Positions 1-6,343 of a stretch of 7,688 bases of DNA are shown piece after piece. The notes beneath the pieces are model-generated. The model did not search any database. It saw only the letters and a program-made list of their open reading frames with translations, and was not told where the DNA came from. Made by a program: the position numbers and the translations under genes. How positions within the stretch are numbered: position 1 is the first letter of the stretch; each line of letters begins with the position of its first letter. This DNA is from Spirochaetaceae bacterium (GTDB taxonomy: Bacteria > Spirochaetota > Spirochaetia > Treponematales > Treponemataceae): contig JAISTZ010000054.1 of NCBI GenBank assembly GCA_031272345.1, positions 1 to 7,688 on the forward strand. Reading direction: 5' to 3'.

Positions 1-785
1 TCAAACCCGGCGACCGCGTGGCCGTGGAGCCGAACATCGCCTGCGGCAACTGCGCGGCCTGCCTCAGCAACAGGCAGAATTTCTGCGAGAATTGGGCCGC
101 GGTGGGGGTGACTCTCCCCGGGGGATTCGCCGAATACGCCCTGGCCCCGGAAAACGCGGTGTTCGGCATCGGAGACCTGCCCTTCACCGCCGGGGCGTTC
201 ATGGAGCCCCTGTCCTGCGTGCTCCACGGGGTTGAGCGCACGCCCTTCCGCATGGGGGACAGGGTCCTCATCCTGGGGGCGGGCCCTATCGGCATACTCC
301 TCAGCAAGGCGATTCAGATTCAGGGGTCCTGCGAAATCACCCAGCTCGACAAAAACAGCGCCCGCCTGGAGCTTGCGGCAAGAAGCGGGGCCGCCCACAC
401 CGCGCAAACCCTGGAATCCCTCCCCAAAGACTCCTTCGACGTGGTGGTGGACGCTTCGGGGGCAACCGTCCTCATGGAAAAAGCTGTGGATTATACGCGG
501 AAAGGAGGGGCGATTCTCTGGTTCGGCGTTCCCCGGCAAGACGCAAAGCTCACCCTTCCGGCCTTCACCCTGTTTGAAAAGGGTCTCGTCATGCTCACCT
601 CCTACACCTCGGTCCGCAAGTCCATACAGGCGGTCCGCCTGCTCCGGTCCGGAAAAATCGACGTGTCCGGCCTGGTGTCCCACGAGCTTCCCCTCGCGGA
701 TTTTGCCCGGGGCGTCCAGGACATAGAATCAGGCGCTGGGGGCGTGCTCAAGGTGATGATTCTGCCGGAGCTGTGTGCGGGGTAA
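1..785 (+). CDS. Zinc-dependent medium-chain dehydrogenase, sorbitol/threonine dehydrogenase-like (5' partial)
   Basis: The reading frame is open from base 3, beginning KPGDRVAVEPN, and runs to TAA at 783-785. The in-frame GTG at 18 is an internal valine, not the start. About 80 N-terminal residues are probably missing, since GDRV lies near residue 80 in this family; the catalytic Cys and His-Glu zinc ligands would be there. Visible are four structural-zinc cysteines (C14, C17, C20, C28 counted from the codon at base 3), the MEPLSCVLHG segment supplying the catalytic-site Glu, the Rossmann motif GAGPIG, and LDKN after the second strand. The Asp in LDKN suggests NAD(H) over NADP(H). The EPLS..H pattern resembles sorbitol-type polyol dehydrogenases. 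The enzyme would oxidise an alcohol or polyol to a ketone in the cytoplasm; the substrate is not determinable. It converges on the ABC importer operon, so a shared pathway is only an inference. L-threonine-type or butanediol-type members cannot be excluded. Confidence 0.9.
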   Translation, partial: KPGDRVAVEPNIACGNCAACLSNRQNFCENWAAVGVTLPGGFAEYALAPENAVFGIGDLPFTAGAFMEPLSCVLHGVERTPFRMGDRVLILGAGPIGILLSKAIQIQGSCEITQLDKNSARLELAARSGAAHTAQTLESLPKDSFDVVVDASGATVLMEKAVDYTRKGGAILWFGVPRQDAKLTLPAFTLFEKGLVMLTSYTSVRKSIQAVRLLRSGKIDVSGLVSHELPLADFARGVQDIESGAGGVLKVMILPELCAG

Positions 786-830
786 GATAACCGCGAAGAC
801 GCGGAGAAGACGCAAAGTTCGCAGAGGGGC
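786..830. repeat. Convergent spacer with degenerate CGC-AAGA repeats
   Basis: The 45-base spacer between the dehydrogenase stop and the permease stop is built from loosely repeated units: CGCGAAGA, CGCGGAGAAGA, CGCAAAGTT and CGCAGAG. The unit length is about 8 to 11 bases. From memory, similar AAGACGC-rich strings occur as dispersed intergenic repeats in several bacterial genomes, often just after stop codons. That link is recall, not a search result. Confidence 0.45.
791..804. terminator. Weak hairpin between convergent genes, possible bidirectional terminator
   Basis: CCGCG-AAGA-CGCGG forms a 5-bp GC stem with a 4-base loop, lying between the ends of two converging genes. On the minus strand it is followed by TTATCTT, a poor U-tract. 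On the plus strand no U-run follows. The position suits a terminator, but the short stem makes this tentative. Confidence 0.25.
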
Positions 831-1778
831 TTAGGCTTTTGCGGCGCGTCCCCGCTTTACGAGCTGGTCAATCGTGACGGCAAAAATCAGCACCGTGCCC
901 TTTACCACCCACTGCCAGAATTCCGGTATGTTCATGATTATCATGCCGTTGGTGAGGGTGCCCATCATCAGCACGCCGACTATGACCCCCGTGATGCGCC
1001 CCTCGCCCCCGGCTATGCTGATGCCCCCGAGGACGCAGGCGGTGATTACGTCCATCTCGTAGCCTTCACCCGCTTTCGGCTGCCCGGAATTCACCCGGGC
1101 CAGCAGGATGGAGCCGGCCAGGGCATAGAGCGCGCCCGCGGCCATGTAGATGATGTAGAGGTTTTTCTTTACGTTGACCCCCGAAAGGCGCGCCACCTCC
1201 ACGTTGCCGCCGATGCCGTACACCGAGCGGCCGAAGGTGGTCCTGTTCAGCACGAAATATCCCGCGGCAAAGGCGAGAATCATGATGATTACCGGCACCG
1301 GAATGCCCCCCACGTAGCCCTGTCCCAGGAAGAGGAATTTTTCCGGAATGCCGTACACCGGATAGCCCCCGCAGATGATGTACGCCACCCCCCGCAGGGC
1401 CGTCATGGTGCCCAGGGTCATGATGATGGGGGCGATTCCGAAGATGTTCACGAACAGGGCGTTCAGGAAACCCGAACACACGCCGATGAGCAGGGTGGAG
1501 ACCGTGGAGACGAAAGGCGGCACCCCGCCGGACATCATCAGCGCGCCGGCCACCGTGGAGAGTCCCAGTATCGAGCCTACCGAGAGGTCCATGCCGCCGG
1601 TGAGAATCACGAATGTCATGCCCACGGAGCAGACTCCCACGATAGCCACCTGGCGCAATATGTTGAGGATGTTGTTTAAGCTCAGGAATTTCGGCTGGGC
1701 GATAAAAAACACCAGTATCAGCAAGAGCCACGCAAAGAGTATTCCGTACCGGGACCAGTCGATTTTTGCTTTCTTCAT
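831..1778 (-). CDS. CUT2-family sugar ABC transporter permease (cassette 1)
   Basis: This 315-residue inner-membrane protein is of the RbsC/BPD_transp_2 type and should form the channel of the importer with the ATPase and binding protein encoded just upstream. It is almost entirely hydrophobic segments. An N-terminal helix (about residues 13-27) is followed by TGGMDLSVGS (about 60-69), the conserved GG(I/M)DLSVGS signature of ribose-type permeases. Further on are the GGNVEVARLSGVN loop and a C-terminal GGISIAGGEGRITG segment, also family hallmarks. The length fits the family. The ATG at 1778 is preceded by GGAGG with 8-base spacing. It lies 35 bases after the ATPase stop and is the last gene of the unit. 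The transported ligand cannot be inferred from the permease. Confidence 0.95.
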   Translation of the reverse strand: MKKAKIDWSRYGILFAWLLLILVFFIAQPKFLSLNNILNILRQVAIVGVCSVGMTFVILTGGMDLSVGSILGLSTVAGALMMSGGVPPFVSTVSTLLIGVCSGFLNALFVNIFGIAPIIMTLGTMTALRGVAYIICGGYPVYGIPEKFLFLGQGYVGGIPVPVIIMILAFAAGYFVLNRTTFGRSVYGIGGNVEVARLSGVNVKKNLYIIYMAAGALYALAGSILLARVNSGQPKAGEGYEMDVITACVLGGISIAGGEGRITGVIVGVLMMGTLTNGMIIMNIPEFWQWVVKGTVLIFAVTIDQLVKRGRAAKA

Positions 1779-1786
1779 GCCCTATT

Positions 1787-1791
1787 CCTCC
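1787..1791 (-). promoter_or_regulatory. Ribosome binding site of permease 1
   Basis: On the minus strand, GGAGGAATAGGGC precedes the ATG at 1778, with GGAGG eight bases upstream. An in-frame TAG at 1782-1784 rules out a longer N-terminus, so this site fixes the start. Confidence 0.75.
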
Positions 1792-1814
1792 GTGTAATTC
1801 ATCGTGTAATTCAT
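1791..1814. repeat. Exact 12-bp tandem duplication
   Basis: CGTGTAATTCAT occurs twice in immediate succession on the plus strand (1791-1802 and 1803-1814). It fills most of the gap between the ATPase 1 stop and the permease 1 ribosome binding site. It reads as a recent slippage-type duplication that lengthened the intergenic gap from about 23 to 35 bases. Confidence 0.85.
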
Positions 1815-3295
1815 CATAGTCCGGCGGCCAGCTTGAGCACCCGCTCCTGGGTTGCTTCCGTGCGGAACAGGGTTCCGGTGATTCTGCCTTCCCGCATGAC
1901 GATGATGCGGTCCGCCATCCCCAGAAGCTCCGGCATTTCGGACGAAATCATAATGACCACCTTGCCTTCGTTCACCATCTGTTTCATAAGGATATAAATT
2001 TCCTGCTTTGCCCCCACGTCGATTCCCCTGGTGGGCTCGTCGAAGAGGAGAATCCCGCACTGTGTGAAGAGCCACTTTGCGAGCACCACCTTCTGCTGGT
2101 TGCCCCCGGAGAGATTCTTGACGAGCTGGCCGAGGGACGCGGCCTTGATATTCAGCAGGTTCCGGTATTCTTCCCCGGCCTTGACGTCCCGCGCCCGGTT
2201 TATCACGCCCCCGCGGGAGATCCCCCCCATGTTGGCGTAGGTGATGTTCTCCTGAATCGGCAGGCCCAGGAAGACTCCCTGCCGCTTGCGGTCCTCCGGG
2301 ATGAGGCCGATTCCCCGGCGGATCGCGTCGATGGGGGAATGAATTTCCACGGGCGTCCCGTTGATGAGGATTTCGCCCCCGGTGATTTTGTCCGCCCCGA
2401 AGAGGGCCCGGGCGGTTTCGGTGCGCCCCGCGCCCACCAGACCCGCAAGGCCGAGGATTTCCCCCCGGTAGGCCTTGAAGCTTATGCCGTGCAGGACGGG
2501 GGTGGTGAGGTCCCGCACCTCAAGGACTTCCCCGGAGCGCTCGTAGTCCTTTTTGGGGTACTGTTCCCCCAGGTCCCGGTTCACCATGAGCCGGACCAGT
2601 TCTCCGGTGTTGGTGTCCCTGGTGTTCAAGGTCTGTATGTACTTGCCGTCCCGGAACACCGAGACCTTGTCGGTGATGGCGAAAATTTCTTCCAGCCTGT
2701 GGGATATGTAAATCACCGCCACGCCGGATTCCCGCACCTTCCGCACGATTCCGAAGAGGCTTTCCACCTCGTTTTCCGTGAGGGGCGCGGAGGGTTCGTC
2801 CATGATGAGCACCTTCGCGTTCATGGAAACCGCCTTCGCTATCTCCACGATCTGCTGGTATCCGACGCTCAAATTTTTTACCTGGGTGGACGGGTCGATG
2901 TCCACGTTCAGGGCCGAAAGGAGTTCCCGTGTGTCCCTTTCCATTTTTTTGAAATCCACCACGATTCCCTTTGTGGGGTAGCGGCCGTAAAAGACGTTTT
3001 CCGCCACACTCAAAAAGGGAAAAAGGTTGAACTCCTGATAAATCGCCGCGATGCCCGCCTTGAGGGACTTGGCCGGCGTGTTGCCCCGCACCAGCTCCCC
3101 GTTATAGTAGACCTCCCCGGCGGTGGGGGAAATAGCGCCGGTGACCACCTTGATGAAGGTGGACTTTCCGGCGCCGTTCTCCCCGGCGATCGCGTGGACC
3201 TCCCCGGCATAAAAATCCAGGGACACGTCGTCCAGGGCGACCACCCCGGGGTAGACCTTCTTTATGTGACTGAGCCGCAGTATCGGGGCGTCCAT
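1814..3295 (-). CDS. CUT2-family sugar ABC transporter ATP-binding protein, two nucleotide-binding domains (cassette 1)
   Basis: A fused double ATPase of the RbsA/MglA type, about 493 residues, the usual length. Domain 1 has Walker A GENGAGKST (about 38-46), the Q-loop in IYQEFNLFP, signature LSVGYQQ (about 142-148) and Walker B VLIMDEPSAPL. Domain 2 has the family's degenerate Walker A GAGRTE (about 288-293), signature LSGGNQQKVV (about 395) and Walker B ILLFDEPTRGIDVG. The C-terminus ends in LAAGL. It should energise permease 1 at the cytoplasmic face. I chose the ATG at 3293-3295 because it gives a normal N-terminus (MDAPILRLSHIKKVYPG). A TTG at 3302-3304 is an alternative adding three residues. 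Neither has a convincing Shine-Dalgarno, and the gene starts 11 bases after the binding-protein stop, so translational coupling is likely. Confidence 0.95.
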   Translation of the reverse strand: MDAPILRLSHIKKVYPGVVALDDVSLDFYAGEVHAIAGENGAGKSTFIKVVTGAISPTAGEVYYNGELVRGNTPAKSLKAGIAAIYQEFNLFPFLSVAENVFYGRYPTKGIVVDFKKMERDTRELLSALNVDIDPSTQVKNLSVGYQQIVEIAKAVSMNAKVLIMDEPSAPLTENEVESLFGIVRKVRESGVAVIYISHRLEEIFAITDKVSVFRDGKYIQTLNTRDTNTGELVRLMVNRDLGEQYPKKDYERSGEVLEVRDLTTPVLHGISFKAYRGEILGLAGLVGAGRTETARALFGADKITGGEILINGTPVEIHSPIDAIRRGIGLIPEDRKRQGVFLGLPIQENITYANMGGISRGGVINRARDVKAGEEYRNLLNIKAASLGQLVKNLSGGNQQKVVLAKWLFTQCGILLFDEPTRGIDVGAKQEIYILMKQMVNEGKVVIMISSEMPELLGMADRIIVMREGRITGTLFRTEATQERVLKLAAGL

Positions 3296-3306
3296 GGCAG
3301 TCAATC

Positions 3307-4281
3307 TTAGAAGTAGTTCCCTATGTTCTCTTTGGACACACCGATAAAGTCGACATAGACCGTGCGCGGGTCGGCGCCCTCGGCGATGAGGCCCTCAGCC
3401 GCGGTTTCCTTTGAGTAGCGCAGGAAGAGCTTGCCCTGGTCGTAGGTGCCGATGTCGACCGTGCCGATCATCATGGTATTGTCCCTGATCCGCTTTAAGG
3501 CTTCCGGGGTTGCGTCCAGGCCGACAATGCCCACGTCTCCGGCCTTCTTGCCCGCCGCAGCCATGGCTTCATACGCGCCGAGGGCCACCGCGTCGTTGCA
3601 GGCCACAATCACGTTCAGGTCAGGATGGGCGACAAGAGTCGTTTCCGCGGCCCGCAGACCCTCTTCCGGGGTGTTCCCGTCCTGCTCCGCCACAACCGTG
3701 GCCCCCGGGCAGTAGGCCATGAACCCGTCGATGAGGCCCTGGCCGCGTTCAGCCAGCGCTTTTACCGCGTGGATGTAGACGAACATGACCTTTGCGTCGG
3801 CCTGGTTGGGGAATTTCGCCTTTGCCCACTTGCCCGCGATTTCTCCCGCAAAATACCCGTACTTGTGCTGATCCATGGTGAGGAACACGTCGCTCCCCTT
3901 GATGTATTCGGACCAGGCTATCACGGGGATCTTTGCCTTGTGGGCGTTCTTCACCGCGTTTTCCAGGGCCACCGGGTCGATGGGACAAATCACGATGACG
4001 TCGACCCCCTGGGTGATGAAGTTTTCAACCCCGTCAACCTGCTTTGCCGCATCCAGTTTTGCGTCGTGGACGAGCAGCTCCACGTTCTCCTCGTCTTTAA
4101 AGTCGTTGATGCCCTGAATGACGGTGGTGAAATAGGGATTGGTCAAATCCTGCACCGTAAACCCAACCCGGAGTTTTCCCCCGGCCTTGTCCTTGCCGCC
4201 GCCGGCAAAAACCGGCGCCGCCAGCATGGCGAAAGCCGCCGCCATAAGCAGCGCAGCCACAAGTTTTCCACGTGTTTTCAT
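3307..4281 (-). CDS. Periplasmic sugar-binding protein of a ribose-type ABC importer (cassette 1)
   Basis: A 324-residue type I periplasmic binding protein (RbsB-like, Peripla_BP_4). The signal peptide has a basic start (MKTRGK), a hydrophobic core and a likely SPase I cut after PVFA (about residue 26). No lipobox cysteine is present, so it should be soluble in the periplasm. The mature chain starts GGGKDK. Family features include VGFTVQDLTNPYF (about 39-51), whose NPYF usually contacts ligand, then VDVIVICPIDP, ACNDAVALGAYEAM (ND about 229-230) and VGLDATPEAL (about 253-260). It would capture a sugar, polyol or similar ligand and deliver it to permease 1. The start ATG has AGGAGG five bases upstream. 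It is the first gene of its unit, placed behind a promoter-like sequence. The ligand is unknown. Confidence 0.95.
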   Translation of the reverse strand: MKTRGKLVAALLMAAAFAMLAAPVFAGGGKDKAGGKLRVGFTVQDLTNPYFTTVIQGINDFKDEENVELLVHDAKLDAAKQVDGVENFITQGVDVIVICPIDPVALENAVKNAHKAKIPVIAWSEYIKGSDVFLTMDQHKYGYFAGEIAGKWAKAKFPNQADAKVMFVYIHAVKALAERGQGLIDGFMAYCPGATVVAEQDGNTPEEGLRAAETTLVAHPDLNVIVACNDAVALGAYEAMAAAGKKAGDVGIVGLDATPEALKRIRDNTMMIGTVDIGTYDQGKLFLRYSKETAAEGLIAEGADPRTVYVDFIGVSKENIGNYF

Positions 4282-4286
4282 GTTTT

Positions 4287-4292
4287 CCTCCT
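4287..4292 (-). promoter_or_regulatory. Strong ribosome binding site of the binding protein
   Basis: AGGAGG on the minus strand is five bases before the ATG at 4281. This is the best Shine-Dalgarno in cassette 1, as expected for the binding protein, which is usually made in excess over the membrane parts. It lies within a small TTCCT...AGGAA inverted repeat that could form a weak local hairpin. Confidence 0.8.
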
Positions 4293-4304
4293 GTAGGAAT
4301 ATAT

Positions 4305-4327
4305 AACAGTTTTTAAAAACCGTTTTT
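4305..4327. promoter_or_regulatory. Overlapping palindromes, candidate repressor operator
   Basis: Two inverted repeats overlap here. One is AAC-A-GTTTTT/AAAAAC-C-GTT at 4305-4324, a 20-base palindrome with one non-complementary pair (a G-T wobble on the minus strand) and a perfect GTTTTTAAAAAC core. The other is AAAAAC-C-GTTTTT at 4315-4327, perfect 6-bp arms around one base. They sit at and just after the expected transcription start of the binding-protein promoter, where a repressor would block transcription. The regulator is not identifiable; no regulator gene is in the window. Confidence 0.45.
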
Positions 4328-4357
4328 AGTATTAGCCGGCAGGGCCGCCCTTGTCAA
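4328..4357 (-). promoter_or_regulatory. Sigma70-type promoter for the cassette 1 operon
   Basis: On the minus strand a perfect -35 TTGACA (4352-4357) is followed after 17 bases by TAATAC (4329-4334), or after 18 bases by AATACT (4328-4333), which matches four of six -10 positions. The predicted start lies near 4320-4325, about 40 bases before the binding-protein ATG. The -35 box overlaps the TGA stop of the upstream hydrolase gene, so this would be an internal promoter separating the two units. Confidence 0.6.
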
Positions 4358-4360
4358 GGG
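4335..4360. repeat. Tandem small palindromes across the -35 and spacer
   Basis: Three GC-rich inverted repeats abut or overlap: CCCTTG-T-CAAGGG (4348-4360, containing the -35 box), AGGGC-C-GCCCT (4341-4351) and GCCGGC (4335-4340). They may be operator sites. A weak stem-loop for ending the hydrolase transcript is possible, but no U-tract follows. Confidence 0.45.
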
Positions 4361-5289
4361 TTTTTTATTGCGGCCAGAAAATCAATGATCCCGGCGACCA
4401 CCTCGTCCCGGATGTCCCGGTCGTTGTGAATTTCGTGGCGGTGGTCCGCATAGACCCGTGTTTTTACCCGGTGCCCGGTGTTTATGAGCCAGTTCGTCAC
4501 CTGGTAGACCCCCTCGCCGTAGTTGCCCACCGGGTCCTGGTCCCCGGCGATGTTGTAGACCGGCAGGCCCCTGGGGACTTTTTCGGCCCATTGGGGCCCG
4601 GTGATCGCCTCGACCAGGGCCACGAGGTCGTAGTCCGACCGGGTTGTGGGCACGTTGGTGGAAAGGCTGTTGAAGGGGTCCGCGGCGGAATCCGAGACGA
4701 TGTCCGGGTCAGCGGAAACCCAGTCGTTGGGGGTCTGGGGATTCTCGTAGTGGTCGGTCCAGCCCGCGAACATCTGCGCTATGTACTGGAGGTCCCGCTC
4801 CTCGCCCTTGCCCGCGGCGATCGCTGCTTTCAGGGCGGCGCCGACACCGACAATCCCTGGGCTCTCCCCGCAGGTGCCGCATATCACCAGGCCCTTGAGC
4901 AGACTGCCGTAATGGGCGGCAAAACTGCGGGCTATCATGGAGCCCCAGCTATGGCCGAACATGAAGTAGGGAAGGCCGGGAAAATCCTCTACCACCAGGT
5001 CGTGGAGGGATTTTTCGTCCTCCGTGGTGGTCATGTAGCCCTTGTCACCGTAGTCGGCCCAAATGCCGCCGTCCAGGGCGGTCTTACCGTGGCCAACGTG
5101 GTCGTCCGCGGCAACGACATACCCCGCCTCGTTCAGCGCCAGGATGAGGTGAAAGTACCGGCGCGAGTGTTCCCCCAGGCCGTGCACAACCTGCACGATG
5201 CCCCGGGGCTTCCGAATCGGCGTGTACACCCACGCCTTGATCGTGTCCCGTCCGTTATAGGAAGGGTACGAGAGTTCTTTTAAGCCCAT
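4354..5289 (-). CDS. Alpha/beta hydrolase, monoacylglycerol lipase/lysophospholipase-like (Hydrolase_4)
   Basis: A 311-residue serine hydrolase without a signal peptide or membrane segment, so probably cytoplasmic. Visible motifs are HGLGEH (about 36-41, oxyanion-hole region), DDHVGHGKT (about 62-70), the nucleophile elbow GHSWGS with Ser114, GDQDPVG with the likely acid Asp252, and ADHRHEIHND with the likely catalytic His285. This order and spacing match the Hydrolase_4 (serine aminopeptidase S33-like) group, whose members cleave monoacylglycerols, lysophospholipids or other carboxylic esters. The ATG at 5289 has AAGGAGG five bases upstream. It follows permease 2 by 32 bases, which suggests co-transcription with cassette 2. 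Its place between two sugar importers hints at removing acyl groups from an imported compound, but lipid turnover is equally possible. The substrate cannot be assigned. Confidence 0.9.
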   Translation of the reverse strand: MGLKELSYPSYNGRDTIKAWVYTPIRKPRGIVQVVHGLGEHSRRYFHLILALNEAGYVVAADDHVGHGKTALDGGIWADYGDKGYMTTTEDEKSLHDLVVEDFPGLPYFMFGHSWGSMIARSFAAHYGSLLKGLVICGTCGESPGIVGVGAALKAAIAAGKGEERDLQYIAQMFAGWTDHYENPQTPNDWVSADPDIVSDSAADPFNSLSTNVPTTRSDYDLVALVEAITGPQWAEKVPRGLPVYNIAGDQDPVGNYGEGVYQVTNWLINTGHRVKTRVYADHRHEIHNDRDIRDEVVAGIIDFLAAIKNP

Positions 5290-5294
5290 ATAGT

Positions 5295-5301
5295 CCTCCT
5301 T
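5295..5301 (-). promoter_or_regulatory. Ribosome binding site of the hydrolase
   Basis: AAGGAGG on the minus strand is five bases before the ATG at 5289, in the 32-base gap after permease 2. It supports the chosen start. No convincing promoter is seen in this gap, so transcription most likely continues from cassette 2. Confidence 0.75.
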
Positions 5302-5321
5302 ATTTTAACGTCCCCCAAAAG

Positions 5322-6332
5322 TCAACCGGACTTTTTAGAGGCGCCCTTGAGCGCTTTGTTTGTCCGCACCAGCGTGCTCTTGTAATAATCGAAGTACACC
5401 GCGGCGATGATGACCACGCCCTTTACGATGTACTGCCAGAAGCTGTCTATGTGCATGAGGTTGAGCCCGTTATTCAATACGCCGATGATGACCGCCCCAA
5501 GAATCGTGCCCGAAAGCCTGCCGTTCCCCCCGAGCATACTCACCCCACCCAGCACGCAGGCCGCGATGGCGTCCATCTCGGCCCCGGCCCCGGCCGCGGG
5601 CTGGCCCGAATAGGTCCGCGCCGCCAGGATGATTCCCGCGAAGGCCGCCATGGCCCCGGAAAACACGTACATGAACACCCGGATACGCTTGATGTTGATT
5701 CCCGCGTACTCGGCGGCGTGGACGTTGCCCCCCACGGCGTACATGTTCCGCCCCAGCTTGGTCTTGTTCAGGATGAGCCAGACCGCGATCAAAATGATGA
5801 GCAGGAAGAAGACCGGCGCCGGTATGGGGCCCACAAAGCCCGTGCCGAACCACTTGAGGGCCGGCGCGTCAACCCGGATGTTCTGCCCGCCCGTATACAC
5901 GTAGGAGACGCCCTTGCAGATGCTCCCCACCGCGTAGGTGATGATGAAGGGCGGGAGGGCGGTGCGGGAAAGGATGAAGCCGTTCACGAACCCGGCGGCG
6001 GCTCCTATGGCAATGCCCAGCGCGACCCCGGCCCCCACGGGCAGGCCCATCTTCAGCACCGCCGCGGCGGAGAAAACGCCCGACACGGAGATGATGGACC
6101 CCGAGGCCAGGTCGATGCCTCCGGTAATCAGAATCATCGTGCAGGCGGAGGCCACGAAGAGGTTCGTGGAAATCTGCCGGGCCACGTTAATCAGGTTTTG
6201 CCCGGTAAGAAAAAACTCCGACTGGAACGCCACAATCACGCACAAGACGATGAGTCCGATGATGAGTCCCACGTTGGCCTTGAAGCCGGTTACAAAACTG
6301 TGGGTAAAACGCCTGCTGAAATTCGCGCCCAT
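5322..6332 (-). CDS. CUT2-family sugar ABC transporter permease (cassette 2)
   Basis: A 336-residue polytopic inner-membrane protein of the RbsC type, about 20 residues longer than permease 1, with extra charged residues at both ends (the tail ends in KGASKKSG). It has the TGGIDLASGS signature (about 70-79), where permease 1 and most relatives have LSVGS. It also has the VGGNVHAAEYAGIN loop and the GGVSMLGGNGRLSG segment near the C-terminus. The shared layout shows it is a paralogue of permease 1. It should pair with ATPase 2, whose stop is 9 bases upstream. The ribosome binding site AGGAG overlaps the ATPase 2 stop codon (TAGGAG), six bases before the ATG, which indicates translational coupling. 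The ligand is unknown. Confidence 0.95.
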   Translation of the reverse strand: MGANFSRRFTHSFVTGFKANVGLIIGLIVLCVIVAFQSEFFLTGQNLINVARQISTNLFVASACTMILITGGIDLASGSIISVSGVFSAAAVLKMGLPVGAGVALGIAIGAAAGFVNGFILSRTALPPFIITYAVGSICKGVSYVYTGGQNIRVDAPALKWFGTGFVGPIPAPVFFLLIILIAVWLILNKTKLGRNMYAVGGNVHAAEYAGINIKRIRVFMYVFSGAMAAFAGIILAARTYSGQPAAGAGAEMDAIAACVLGGVSMLGGNGRLSGTILGAVIIGVLNNGLNLMHIDSFWQYIVKGVVIIAAVYFDYYKSTLVRTNKALKGASKKSG

Positions 6333-6338
6333 TTTCCG

Positions 6339-6343
6339 CTCCT
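6339..6343 (-). promoter_or_regulatory. Ribosome binding site of permease 2 overlapping the ATPase 2 stop
   Basis: On the minus strand, TAGGAG combines the TAG stop of ATPase 2 (6342-6344) with an AGGAG ribosome binding site (6339-6343), six bases before the permease 2 ATG. This supports coupled translation of the two membrane-complex subunits. Confidence 0.7.

Larger units (their letters stand above)
1782..1817 (-). other. 11-codon micro-ORF overlapping the ATPase 1 stop
   Basis: On the minus strand an ATG at 1815-1817 overlaps the TGA stop of ATPase 1 at 1814-1816 (ATGA arrangement). It encodes MMNYTMNYTEE and ends at TAG 1782-1784, three bases before the permease ATG and in the same frame. 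The ribosome binding site of permease 1 lies inside it. It could carry ribosomes from the ATPase gene to the permease, or it could be a chance product of the 12-bp duplication. No separate ribosome binding site for it was identified. Confidence 0.25.

Noticed and set aside
18..785. GTG at position 18 as the dehydrogenase start
   Set aside because: The frame is open upstream to the window edge and reads KPGDRV, an internal family motif. The gene is truncated by the window and does not start here.
2025..2046. 22-bp exact match to 6550-6571 as a mobile or recombination repeat
   Set aside because: Both copies encode the second Walker B (DEPTRG) of paralogous ATPases in the same frame. Protein conservation and shared codon use explain the match.
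2339..3310. A 323-codon plus-strand open frame opposite ATPase 1
   Set aside because: The minus strand encodes unmistakable ABC ATPase motifs over the same bases. The plus frame is a low-complexity GC artefact.
4335..4360. Palindromes at 4335-4360 as an intrinsic terminator of the hydrolase gene
   Set aside because: The stems are short and no U-tract follows on the minus strand. The perfect TTGACA makes a promoter or operator role more likely.
4351..5283. A 310-codon plus-strand open frame opposite the hydrolase
   Set aside because: It mirrors the hydrolase gene almost end to end, whose catalytic motifs are clear. The antisense translation has no family motif.
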